This document shows positions 21,975 through 32,777 of a stretch of DNA of 47,939 nt, one piece after another; position 1 is the stretch's first letter; the number at the start of each line of letters is the position of its first letter. This DNA is from Cyanobium sp. E1_MAG_00006 (GTDB lineage Bacteria; Cyanobacteriota; Cyanobacteriia; PCC-6307; Cyanobiaceae). The stretch is from assembly GCA_027488975.1 (NCBI GenBank), contig JAIYAQ010000038.1, positions 1-47,939 on the forward strand, in the 5' to 3' direction. The notes below the pieces were generated by a model. That model did not search any database, had not been told where the DNA came from, and saw nothing but the letters and a program-made list of their open reading frames with translations. Made by a program: the position numbers and the translations under genes.

Positions 21975-24203
21975 TCAAGCCGGGTCTGGCGTGCGCCTGG
22001 CCACCAGCAGCTGATGCTGCAGGCGCTGCGGCAGTCGCTGTCCCTCCAGCCTGCGCAGCCGCTGCTGCAGCAGCGTGATCTCCGCCGGGCTGTGCTGCTT
22101 CTCCAGCTGCGTCAGATAGCGGGCTCCCGGCAGGAACCAGCGCTCCAGCAGGCCCGCCGTCAGCGGCAGCTCAAGCCGTTCCTCCCAGCTGCTGAGTTCG
22201 CTCTGCCATCCCTGCCGGCGCAGCAGTGCAACCAGTTGCTGAGGTTGCGGTGGGGCTGCCAGCCAGAGCGCTTCCTGCTGGGCCAGGGGTTCGAGCGTGC
22301 CCTGCAGTGGTGCCGGCATGTCGCTGAGACGTGCACCGTTGGGCTCGCCCATGGCGAGAACCGCACCGGCCGGCCCCAGCAGTGGCGTGGTGAACAGCAG
22401 TCGCAGCTCCGCCTGTGGTGCCGCCAGGGCCGTCAGCGCCGTGATCTGCCGCTTCAGCTCCGCGGCCGTGCTGTTCCGCCAGGGATGGCGCGCCGCGATC
22501 CACTCGAACTGCTGCCCCGGCTCCAGCGTGGCGGCCAGATCCATGAGAGTGGAGTTCCGGATCTGCGGCCGCTGCAACGCATCGAGCACCTGCAGCTGGG
22601 CTTGAAGCCGCTCCACGTCGGCGTCGCCGGCGGCCTGGATCACCACACCACCCTCCGGGGTGTGCTGCAGCGGATCGAGGGCCCAGAGCAGCGAGCGGGC
22701 TTCGAGGATCAGCACCCGGTCGTGCCGGTGCCAAAGGGCGTCCTGCCAGAGCCGGCGGCGCAGCTGATCGAGCCGCTCCCCCTCGCCGCTGAGCTGGCGC
22801 TGCAGCCAGCGCTCCAGGGCCGGATCATCCGGGGCACTGCTGAGCACCTCGCCCAGTTCGGCCTCATGCTCGGCCGCGGCGGCAAGCTGGGCGGCGCGGC
22901 GCTGCTGCAGCTGCCGGCGCCGCTCTCCCTCCCAGCCGAGCCGGCCCGGCTGCCAGAACAGCTGCCCCTGCAGGGCTGTGGGGAGGTACTGCTGCGCCAC
23001 CCAGTGCTCGGCGTAGGCATGGGGGTAGCGGTAGCCCACCCCATCGCCGAAGGCCTTGCCGTCGCGGTTGGCATCGCGCAGATGGGAGGGCACCTGCTGG
23101 CGGTTGCTGCTGCGCACGGTCTTGAGGGCATCGAATAAACCCAGCAGGCTGTTGCTCTTCTCGGCGCCGGCCAGGTAGAGGGCCGCCTGGGCCAGGGGAT
23201 AGAGGCCTTCCGGCAGACCCACCCGGTCGAAGGCGGCGGCGCAGGCCTCCACCACCACGATCGCCTGGGGGTCGGCCAGACCGATGTCCTCACCGGCGCT
23301 GATCAGCATGCGCCGGAAGATGAAGCGCGGGTTCTCGCCGGCCTCCATCATCCGTGCCAGCCAGAACAGAGCTGCATCCGGATCGCTGCCGCGCAGCGAC
23401 TTGATGAAGGCGCTGATCGTGTCGAAGTGGGCGTCGCCCTGCTTGTCGTAGAGGACAGCCCGCTGCTGGATCGATTCCTCGGCGATGGTGAGCCCGATGG
23501 CGACCACGCCCTCGCCATCGGGCTCGGTCGTTTCCACCGCCAGCTCGAGGGCGTTGAGCAGGCTGCGGGCGTCGCCGCCGGCTACATCCACCAGGTGGGC
23601 GATCGCCTCCTCGCTAATCGTCACCGTGCGGTCGCCGTAACCCCGTTCCGGATCGCGCAGGGCCCGCTGCAGCAGTTCGCGCAGGTGCTGCGGTTGGAGC
23701 GGCTGCAGGCGGAACAGGCGCGAGCGGCTCACCAGCGCCTTGTTCACCTCGAAGAACGGGTTCTCGGTGGTGGCGCCGATGAGCGTGACGGTGCCGTTCT
23801 CCACCCAGGGCAGCAGGGCGTCCTGCTGGGCGGTGTTGAAGCGGTGCACCTCATCGATGAACAGCAGGCTGCGCAGGCCGTGCTGCTCCAGCCGCCGCTG
23901 GGCGGCCTCCACCTCGCTGCGCAGGTCCTTCACGCCGGCCAGCACGGCGTTGAGGCTGCTGAAGTGGGCGCGGGTGCTGGCGGCGATGATGCGAGCCAGG
24001 GTGGTCTTGCCGACCCCCGGGGGTCCGTGCAGGATCAGGTTGCCGACCCGGTCGGCGGTGATGGCGCGGCGTAGCAGACGGCCCGGCCCGAGGATCTCCT
24101 CCTGCCCCTGGAACTCATCCAGGCTGCGGGGGCGCAGCCGATCCGCGAGCGGTGCCAGGCGGCTGCGCAGCTGATCGCCGCGGTGGCTGAACAGATCCGC
24201 CAA
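21975..24203 (-). CDS. RarA/MgsA-type AAA+ ATPase fused to a degenerate methyltransferase-like half
   Basis: A 742-residue protein. Residues 1 to about 430 are a full RarA/MgsA recombination-factor ATPase: ADRLRPRSLDEFQGQEEILG, Walker A GPPGVGKTT (60-68), FIDEVHRF (Asp117), sensor GATTENPFFEVNKALVSR, and the tetramerisation region ending with GVGYRYPHAYAEHWVAQQYLP. Residues about 430-742 are an extra half. Near residue 494 it has DRVLILEARSLLWAL and PEGGVVIQAAG, the place where a SAM-binding glycine loop would be; the glycines are missing. RarA acts at stalled replication forks. TTG at 24203 is the start, with GAGGAG six bases ahead. The role of the C-terminal half is unknown. Confidence 0.82.
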   Translation of the reverse strand: MADLFSHRGDQLRSRLAPLADRLRPRSLDEFQGQEEILGPGRLLRRAITADRVGNLILHGPPGVGKTTLARIIAASTRAHFSSLNAVLAGVKDLRSEVEAAQRRLEQHGLRSLLFIDEVHRFNTAQQDALLPWVENGTVTLIGATTENPFFEVNKALVSRSRLFRLQPLQPQHLRELLQRALRDPERGYGDRTVTISEEAIAHLVDVAGGDARSLLNALELAVETTEPDGEGVVAIGLTIAEESIQQRAVLYDKQGDAHFDTISAFIKSLRGSDPDAALFWLARMMEAGENPRFIFRRMLISAGEDIGLADPQAIVVVEACAAAFDRVGLPEGLYPLAQAALYLAGAEKSNSLLGLFDALKTVRSSNRQQVPSHLRDANRDGKAFGDGVGYRYPHAYAEHWVAQQYLPTALQGQLFWQPGRLGWEGERRRQLQQRRAAQLAAAAEHEAELGEVLSSAPDDPALERWLQRQLSGEGERLDQLRRRLWQDALWHRHDRVLILEARSLLWALDPLQHTPEGGVVIQAAGDADVERLQAQLQVLDALQRPQIRNSTLMDLAATLEPGQQFEWIAARHPWRNSTAAELKRQITALTALAAPQAELRLLFTTPLLGPAGAVLAMGEPNGARLSDMPAPLQGTLEPLAQQEALWLAAPPQPQQLVALLRRQGWQSELSSWEERLELPLTAGLLERWFLPGARYLTQLEKQHSPAEITLLQQRLRRLEGQRLPQRLQHQLLVARRTPDPA

Positions 24204-24246
24204 TCAGCTCCTCGCCAGCGCGCATGCGACCAACCCCATCATCCGA

Positions 24247-24275
24247 TGGAAAAGCCGGGTCGGGGACGTTATCTT
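24247..24275 (+). promoter_or_regulatory. Candidate promoter of the RND efflux operon
   Basis: TGGAAA (24247-24252), 17 bp, TATCTT (24270-24275). Each hexamer matches the sigma-70 consensus at about 4 of 6 positions. It lies 21 bp upstream of the GTG at 24297. Confidence 0.3.
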
Positions 24276-24296
24276 GCGGCTTGCTGTTCATGAGTC

Positions 24297-25430
24297 GTGC
24301 GGCGCCGCCTGGCCTCACTGCCCCTTCTGCTGCTGCCGCTGAGCGCCTGCAGTTCGTCGCAACCCCAGGCCCGTGAGCCGCTCACGGTTCAGGTGGCCCG
24401 GATCGGTGAGGCCGAGTTCACCCCGGGCATTGAGGTGGTGAGTCAGCTGAGCTCCACCTCGGATGTGGCCCTGCGGCCCGAGATTGACGGCCGCGTGGTG
24501 AAGATCCTGGTGCAGCAGGGGGATCAGGTGAAGGCTGGCCAGCCGATCCTGGTGCTCGACAATGTTCAGGAAACGGCCAGCCTCAGTGCCAGCGAGGCCG
24601 AAGCGAGGAAGGATCGGCTCAACGCCGAGCGTTACATCTTCCTCAACGACCAGGGTGCCGTGTCCACCAAGGATCGGGACGCCTACGTGACCAAGGCCCT
24701 GCAGAGCTCCGATCAGGTGAAGGCTTCGGCCGCCACCCTCGGCTACAAATACGTCACGGCACCCATCAGCGGCCAGATCGGCGATCTGGATACCGTCAAG
24801 CTCGGTGATTACGTCCGCAAGGGACAGGCGATCAGCGGCATCGTCGACAACGCCAATCTCTGGACGCTGATGGATGTGCCTGCCACCCAGGCGTCGCAGG
24901 TGCAGATCGGCCAGCCAGTGGAATTGCGCACCCAAGGTGAACCACCCGTCACCGGGACCGGCCGGGTGGTGTTCATCTCGCCTTACTTCGGTGTGAGCGG
25001 TAGTACGTCGTCGCCGAACACAGTGCTGGTGAAGGCCAGCTTCCCGAACCTCACTGGCCGCCTCAAGACCGGCCAGTACGTCAGCAACCGGATCATCACC
25101 GGCAGTGCCACCCAGCTCTCGGTGCCGGTGCAGGCCGTGATGATGCAGGCCCAGCAGCCCTTCGTGTATCGCGTGTTTCCGATCAGCCAGGTGATCGACA
25201 AGATCCGCGCCTCTACGCAGATTGCACCAGCCGCCAAGGAGAAGCTGGAGAAGCTGCCGCCGTCCACCACGATCGTGGTGCAGACACCGGTCAAACTCGG
25301 TCAGTTGCAGAGCAATCGCTACCCGCTGCTGGGCGGTCTGCAGGCTGGGGACACGGTCGTGGTCAGCAACACGGCGCTGTTGCGCACCGGATTGCCGGTG
25401 AAGGTGGCGTCCGGCGCCGATCAGAACTGA
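24297..25430 (+). CDS. RND efflux membrane-fusion lipoprotein (AcrA/HlyD type)
   Basis: A 377-residue periplasmic adaptor. The N terminus MRRRLASLPLLLLPLSAC ends in a lipobox (L15-S-A-C18), so it should be an inner-membrane lipoprotein. Then come the beta-barrel and lipoyl half-motifs (ALRPEIDGRVVKILVQQGDQVKAGQPILVLD), a short alpha-hairpin, the second lipoyl half (GYKYVTAPISGQIGDLDTVKLGDYVRKGQ), and the beta-barrel with TGQYVSNRIIT. It couples the RND pump to an outer-membrane channel. GTG at 24297 starts the signal peptide; the ATG at 24290 is in another frame. The RND gene follows after 9 bp. Confidence 0.92.
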   Translation: MRRRLASLPLLLLPLSACSSSQPQAREPLTVQVARIGEAEFTPGIEVVSQLSSTSDVALRPEIDGRVVKILVQQGDQVKAGQPILVLDNVQETASLSASEAEARKDRLNAERYIFLNDQGAVSTKDRDAYVTKALQSSDQVKASAATLGYKYVTAPISGQIGDLDTVKLGDYVRKGQAISGIVDNANLWTLMDVPATQASQVQIGQPVELRTQGEPPVTGTGRVVFISPYFGVSGSTSSPNTVLVKASFPNLTGRLKTGQYVSNRIITGSATQLSVPVQAVMMQAQQPFVYRVFPISQVIDKIRASTQIAPAAKEKLEKLPPSTTIVVQTPVKLGQLQSNRYPLLGGLQAGDTVVVSNTALLRTGLPVKVASGADQN

Positions 25431-25439
25431 GGCCCTCCG

Positions 25440-28400
25440 ATGTCGCTCTCCGATAATTTCATCAAGCGGCCGGTTCTCACCACCGTCTGCAGCATCCTGA
25501 TCGTGTTGGTGGGTCTGATCGCCATCCCCACCCTGCCGATCGAGAACCTCCCCAATATTGCCCCGCCGCAGATTCAGGTCACGGCGACCTATGGCGGCGC
25601 GAACTCATTGGTGACTGAACAGGCGGTCACCAATGTTCTGGAGCAGCAGATCAACGGTGTGCCCGGGGCTGCCTACATCTCTTCGCTCACAACCAACACC
25701 GGTGCCAGCACGGTGAACGTGTTCTTTGATGAGGGCACTGACATCAATATCGATCAGGTGAACGTGCAGAACCGCGTCTCCCTGGCGATGCCGCAGCTGC
25801 CTGATCAGGTGAAAAGTACGGGTGTGTCGGTGATCCAGACCACCCCCTCGATCCTGCTGGCTTATCAGGTGTCGTCGAGCCAGGGTCAGTTCGATGCTGC
25901 CTACATCAATGGTCTGATCTACGAGCAGCTCTATTACCAGCTGGAGCGCATCCCCGGGGTCGCCCAGGCCACGCTCTTCGGCGGCAGTAATCCTGCCTTC
26001 TGGCTGTTCGTTGACCCCGACAAGCTCAGCGCCAACCAGCTCACCGCCGATCAGGTGGTTTCAGCGGTACGCAGCCAGAACTCCGTTGCCGTTGGTGGCC
26101 TGGTGGGCGGCCCACCGGCGGGCGGCAACCAGCTGTTCACCTACCCGATTCTGATCAAGAACAACGGCAACCTTGTTTCTGTTGAGGAGCTCAACAAGCT
26201 GATCGTGGGGCGCACGCCTCAGGGCAACCTGCTTCGCCTCCAGGATGTGGGTCAGGCGACCTACGGCTTCAACAGCTTCGCTACGCAGGGCACCGATATC
26301 CACGGCTATCCGGCGATCACCGTGGGCGTGTATCAGACACCGGACAGCAACGCGCTGCAGGTGTCGGAAGCGGTGGTGGCTCTGATGAACCAGTTCACCA
26401 GCCAGCTGCCGCCTGGGGTGACGGTCAAGGAGATCTACAACGTCGGCCAGTTCATCGAATCGGCCGTGGATGGCGTCACCGACGCCCTCGGCCTGGCGAT
26501 CGTGCTGGTGCTGGTGATCCTGTTCCTGTTTCTGCAGGACTGGCGGGCCACGATCGTGCCCAGCCTGGCGATCCCAATTTCGCTGGTGGGCACCTTTGCC
26601 TTCATCAAGGCTTTCGGCTTCTCGATCAATCAGCTCACTCTGCTGGGCCTGGTGCTGGCCACGGGCCTGGTGGTCGACGACGCCATTGTTGTGATCGAGG
26701 CGGTGGCCAAGAACCTGGAGAAGGGCATGAAGCCACGCCAGGCGGCACTGGAGTGCATGGGCGAGTTGATCGGTGCCTTGATCGCCACCTCGCTGGTGCT
26801 GATGGCGGTATTCGTGCCGGTGGCCTTCTACCCCGGCGGCATCGGCATCATCTACCGCCAGTTCGCTCTCACGATCGCCTTCTCGATCGCCATTTCCACC
26901 TTCAACGCCCTCACGTTCTCGCCGATGATGGCGGGCCTGATTCTCAAAACTGAGAAGCCACCTCGGCCCGAGGGCTGGAGCTGGACCGTGGCTGGCGTGG
27001 TGGTCGGTCTGGCCTTCGGTCGCTTCAGCGCTGCCTCCTTCGGCATCGGCGCCTACGTGTTCGGGGTGTTGCTGTTCGGCTTCGCTGGCAGTCGCCTCGG
27101 CTGGATCTTCGACCAGTTCAACAGTTTCTTCCAGCGCCTGGAGAAGGCTTATGTGCGCCTGGTGGGCTTCCTGATCAGCAAGCGCCGCTTCATCCTGGCG
27201 GGTCTGGGCGGTGGCATCGTGCTCACGGCGATTGCCTTCAACGCCCTGCCCACGGCCTTCATCCCTGAGGAGGATCAGGGCTATGGACTGGGGATCTTTC
27301 AGCTGCAGAACGGCGCCTCCCTCACCCAAACGCAGAAGGTGGCCGACGAGATCGCGGCGATCGTCAAGCAGGAGGACGACATCACCGCTGCCTCCTTCAT
27401 CAGTGGTGCCGGCTTCAACGGCAACAGTCCGGATCAGGGGCTGTTCTTCTTCGGACTCAAGCCTCTTGAGGAGCGTTCCGGCGCAGAGCACAAGGCACCG
27501 GCGATTGTGGGTCGCCTGAATGAAAAGCTCTCCAAGATCAGCTCAGGTCTGGCAGTGGCTTCCCAGCCGCCGGCGATTCCAGGCTTCTCGGCCCAGGGTG
27601 GCTTCTATTTCCAGTTCAACGACCTCAGCAATGGGGCCTATAGCTTCAACGATCTCAATAACTTGGCTCAGAAGCTGGTGGCGGCTGGTCAGAACAGTGG
27701 ACAGTTCTCGACGCTCTACACCCAGTTCGTACCCAGTGCTCCGGCCTTCGGCCTGACGATCGATCGCTCGATTCTGGGCACGCTCAATGTCGACTTCCAG
27801 CAGGCCATGCAGACGATTGCCGTACTGGCGGGCGGTAACTACTCGGGCCTGACCTATGAAAGCGGTCAGGTGCGCAATATCTACGTTCAGTCCCAGCCCG
27901 AGGGCCGCAGCAGCCTGGAAGATGTTCTCAGCTACTACGTGCGCAGCAAAGACGGAAACATGGTTCAGGTGTCGGAGTTCGCCTCCACGGAGCTCACCAG
28001 CGCCCCGCCGGTGATCAGCCATTTCAACCTCTACCGCACGATCCTGGTTCAGGGAGCAGAGGCGATTGGTAAGAGCTCTGGTCAGGCCCTGGATGCGATC
28101 CAGAAGATCTTCAACAAGCTCGATTTCAATAACATCGGCTACGCCTTCACCGGTATTGCAGCCCTGCAGCTCTCAGCCGGCAACGCCAGCGTGCTTGTGT
28201 TTGGCCTTGGGGTGCTGATCGTTTACTTGGTGCTCTCCGCTCAGTACGAGAGTTATGTGACGCCCGTGATCATTCTGATGACGGTGCCACTGGCGATGCT
28301 CGGGGCTCTTGTCTTCCTCAGCCTGCGTTCGATCGATCTCAACATCTATGCGCAGGTGGGTCTAGTGACGTTGATCGGCCTGGCCGCCAAGAACGGCATT

Positions 28401-28712
28401 CTGATCGTTGAGGTGGCCGAGCAGCATGTATTGGCAGGGATGGAGGTGAGTCAGGCCGCCATCGCCGCAGCTGAATCACGGATGCGCCCGATCCTGATGA
28501 CCGCCATCGCCTCGTTGGCGGGCTTCCTGCCCCTGGTGGTGGCGACAACCGCCGGTGCGAATAGCCAGCAGTCGCTGGGTACGGTGATCTTCGGAGGCCT
28601 GCTGGTGGCCACTGTGCTGTCGCTGGGAGTTGTGCCGCCGTTCTATGTGGCGATCAAGCACCTCGAGGAGCGTTGGTTCGGTAGTGAGGCTCGCGCCGAA
28701 CAGGCATCCTGA
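25440..28712 (+). CDS. RND multidrug efflux transporter (HAE1 family)
   Basis: A 1090-residue inner-membrane pump with the usual 12-helix duplicated plan. It begins SLSDNFIKRPVLTTVCSILIVLVGLIAIPTLPIENLPNIAPPQI, as in AcrB. The proton-relay aspartates are in GLVVDDAIVVIEAVAKNLE, and the repeat-2 signature is VTLIGLAAKNGILIVEVAEQ. Between TM6 and TM7 (about residues 510-557) it carries an extra hydrophobic stretch (TVAGVVVGLAFGRF ... IGAYVFGVLLFGFAGS), longer and more apolar than the amphipathic loop of AcrB. Substrates cannot be read from sequence. No TolC-type gene is adjacent, so the outer-membrane channel must be encoded elsewhere. Confidence 0.95.
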   Translation: MSLSDNFIKRPVLTTVCSILIVLVGLIAIPTLPIENLPNIAPPQIQVTATYGGANSLVTEQAVTNVLEQQINGVPGAAYISSLTTNTGASTVNVFFDEGTDINIDQVNVQNRVSLAMPQLPDQVKSTGVSVIQTTPSILLAYQVSSSQGQFDAAYINGLIYEQLYYQLERIPGVAQATLFGGSNPAFWLFVDPDKLSANQLTADQVVSAVRSQNSVAVGGLVGGPPAGGNQLFTYPILIKNNGNLVSVEELNKLIVGRTPQGNLLRLQDVGQATYGFNSFATQGTDIHGYPAITVGVYQTPDSNALQVSEAVVALMNQFTSQLPPGVTVKEIYNVGQFIESAVDGVTDALGLAIVLVLVILFLFLQDWRATIVPSLAIPISLVGTFAFIKAFGFSINQLTLLGLVLATGLVVDDAIVVIEAVAKNLEKGMKPRQAALECMGELIGALIATSLVLMAVFVPVAFYPGGIGIIYRQFALTIAFSIAISTFNALTFSPMMAGLILKTEKPPRPEGWSWTVAGVVVGLAFGRFSAASFGIGAYVFGVLLFGFAGSRLGWIFDQFNSFFQRLEKAYVRLVGFLISKRRFILAGLGGGIVLTAIAFNALPTAFIPEEDQGYGLGIFQLQNGASLTQTQKVADEIAAIVKQEDDITAASFISGAGFNGNSPDQGLFFFGLKPLEERSGAEHKAPAIVGRLNEKLSKISSGLAVASQPPAIPGFSAQGGFYFQFNDLSNGAYSFNDLNNLAQKLVAAGQNSGQFSTLYTQFVPSAPAFGLTIDRSILGTLNVDFQQAMQTIAVLAGGNYSGLTYESGQVRNIYVQSQPEGRSSLEDVLSYYVRSKDGNMVQVSEFASTELTSAPPVISHFNLYRTILVQGAEAIGKSSGQALDAIQKIFNKLDFNNIGYAFTGIAALQLSAGNASVLVFGLGVLIVYLVLSAQYESYVTPVIILMTVPLAMLGALVFLSLRSIDLNIYAQVGLVTLIGLAAKNGILIVEVAEQHVLAGMEVSQAAIAAAESRMRPILMTAIASLAGFLPLVVATTAGANSQQSLGTVIFGGLLVATVLSLGVVPPFYVAIKHLEERWFGSEARAEQAS

Positions 28713-28727
28713 GCCTCAGCTGCAGCA

Positions 28728-29285
28728 TCAATCGGAGCTAGTAGACGACTCTGCCATGTTGAGGTGGAAGGTCATCATTTTCTGCACCAGGAAAATCAGC
28801 AGGGCTGTGCTCCAGCCGGCCATCAGGACCCCATTCACGGCTTCACCCACGCTCAGCAACTGCCAGCATTTGGCCAGTGTGATGTCGCCGTATCCAACGG
28901 TGGTGAAGGTGATACCTGAGAAGTAGAGGCTGGCTTCCAGGCCGTGAATCGCGCCGACAAAGCGATAGACCCACGCCCAGAGCAGGATATCCAGAAACAT
29001 TGTGGCTGCCGTCAGCAGCGCTCCAACGGCGATCAGCAGCAGCCTCCGGCTGCTGCTGACTGAATACCAGGCGCTGACGCGTTTGGAGTGCACCAGATCT
29101 GCCTGGATTGACGTTACCAGGGTGTGAATGATTGTTGTGGTCACGATCATCGCCAGCACAATGCCGGGAAGCCTGCCGATCTCCGGGCAGCGCGCCAGTT
29201 GCGGCGTTGTTGGCAGGCTGCTCAGGATGATTCCTGCTGTGGCTGCCCCTCCCAGAAGAGCCCACTTGATCAGCTTCAAGTTCAT
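28728..29285 (-). CDS. Two-pore-helix-type K+ channel protein
   Basis: A 185-residue membrane protein with hydrophobic segments at about residues 8-24, 41-60, 81-108 and 143-167. Between the last two lies a pore loop, ASLYFSGITFTTVGYGD (selectivity filter TVGYGD at 129-134). That marks a potassium channel of the Ion_trans_2 type with two extra N-terminal helices. No RCK/TrkA-N regulatory domain follows, and the C terminus is a short Ser-rich tail. The ATG at 29285 lies 8 bp after the ABM-domain gene stop, so the two are one operon. It converges on the RND gene, 15 bp apart, with no terminator visible. Confidence 0.82.
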   Translation of the reverse strand: MNLKLIKWALLGGAATAGIILSSLPTTPQLARCPEIGRLPGIVLAMIVTTTIIHTLVTSIQADLVHSKRVSAWYSVSSSRRLLLIAVGALLTAATMFLDILLWAWVYRFVGAIHGLEASLYFSGITFTTVGYGDITLAKCWQLLSVGEAVNGVLMAGWSTALLIFLVQKMMTFHLNMAESSTSSD

Positions 29286-29293
29286 CGGTTCTC

Positions 29294-29842
29294 TTACGCT
29301 TTGAACAGCCAACCCTTGAAGCGCCGCGTCAGGAATGGCATCACCAAATAGGTGAGCAGCGCCACCATGATGCCCGTGTTGATCAGGACGCGAAGAACCT
29401 GGGGCCACGAGGCCAGTGCAGCGGCCACAAGCGGACCCAGCAGCAGGGACAGGCCGGCGACGCCAAGCCACACCAACAGAGCCTGTTTGTAACGTTTGGG
29501 AGGTGCGTGAGGCGGTTGCCCGGGCAGCTGGAACCAGCTCTCCAGGCCCGTTAGGACCTTGATGGATTCCGGTTCGCGGATCAACGGCTTCACGCGTTCG
29601 ATCCAGTCGCGTCGGGTCTGCGATTGCATCCAACTGTCGAGTTGCTGGCATGTCTCGAACTGAACCACAATCACGTGATCAGGCGACACACCGAGTTCCG
29701 GACGCAGGATGTGGGCGCCCAGATAGCCGTTGAAGCCCAGAGCATCCGCGGCAATTCCCTTGATCCATTCTTCATAACCCGCTTCTCGGCCTGGGCGAAC
29801 GCGATGGGTGATGACAGCCGTGACGTGAACGCTGGAATCCAT
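29294..29842 (-). CDS. Membrane-anchored ABM-domain protein
   Basis: A 182-residue protein. Residues 1 to about 105 form a ferredoxin-like ABM (antibiotic biosynthesis monooxygenase-like) domain: VTAVITHRVRPGREAGYEEWIKGIAADALGFNGYLGAHILRP, VIVVQFETCQQLDSWMQS, and the solvent-side WFQLPG. The C-terminal part has two transmembrane helices (ALLVWLGVAGLSLLLGPLVAA and VLINTGIMVALLTYLVMPFL) and a basic end. This combination is a known uncharacterised arrangement; whether it is an enzyme or a sensor is open. The ATG at 29842 is clear. A CATAAT -10-like hexamer lies at 29878-29873 on the minus strand, without an evident -35. Confidence 0.78.
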   Translation of the reverse strand: MDSSVHVTAVITHRVRPGREAGYEEWIKGIAADALGFNGYLGAHILRPELGVSPDHVIVVQFETCQQLDSWMQSQTRRDWIERVKPLIREPESIKVLTGLESWFQLPGQPPHAPPKRYKQALLVWLGVAGLSLLLGPLVAAALASWPQVLRVLINTGIMVALLTYLVMPFLTRRFKGWLFKA

Positions 29843-30096
29843 GGCGGGATTTCTCTATGGAATCATCCCTGCATTATGAGACCTGGATCGTATTGCAGCT
29901 CTTTCTGGGCAACAATCATCCCTTTGAAAAGCTGACCAGCTCGACAATTCCTTGTTGGCCACTGTTCCGGCTCGGCAGTGACTTCATTGAGCCGTGATGG
30001 GTTTCCGGCTCCGAGCCGGTCATCGTTCTTGAGTGCCAATGCCTTGCCGGATGCTTCACTCACCAGACCCGCTGAGAGCTGTTGAGAGCCGGATGA
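29843..30096. other. 254-bp low-GC spacer upstream of the ABM/K+ channel pair
   Basis: This stretch is visibly richer in A and T than the flanking sequence. It contains a 66-codon minus-strand frame (29863-30063) whose product resembles nothing I know and has unremarkable composition; I do not count it as a gene. At 30005-30019 there is a perfect 7-1-7 inverted repeat, CCGGCTC-C-GAGCCGG, without a T tract. The direct repeats CATCCGGC and CTCTCA near the pgm stop appear incidental. Confidence 0.4.
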
Positions 30097-32275
<2,179 letters not shown>

Positions 32276-32777
32276 TGGCGCCGGAGCCGGCGTCGCCGGC
32301 TGGATCGGCTTCTCATTGCTGCGGCAGGCCAGCATCGCCAGCTGAGCCGGCTGTTCGATGCCATCCCGCCGGGCGAAGCTGTTGTCTGCGGCGGGCCGGG
32401 CCTTCTGGCTGAGGCTCCAGAGCTGGTCCTTGCAGGCGGCCGGCAGGCGCGGATGGTCGAGCAGAGGGTCGGCGAGCTTGCGTGCCTGCTCACAGCTGGC
32501 GGCGGTGTTCTCCCGTGCGCAGGCCAGGGCTGCCAGCTGCACCTGGCGCAGGCTGTCCTGACTGGGGTACGGCACGAAGCCCTGGGCGAGGGCCCCGGCG
32601 GGGATGGCTGTGCTCATGGCGGCCAGAAGGCTTCCCAATACGCAGCCGAAACCAAGCCGGGCATCGCGCCTGAGGGCGGTCGTCTGGGAGATGCTCTGGA
32701 TGTCCTGGGCCATCTGGTCTGCGGGGCTGATGGTCTGGCTCTCAATCATCACCGGCCCGGGGTTGTTTGGAAGTGCT

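Noticed and set aside
26061-27491. 476-codon minus-strand frame opposite the RND pump
   Set aside because: It is His/Gln/Glu-rich without domain features; the plus strand encodes a clear HAE1 transporter.
29863-30063. 66-codon minus-strand frame upstream of the ABM gene
   Set aside because: No family resemblance, no clear ribosome binding site, and unremarkable composition; probably chance in a low-GC spacer.
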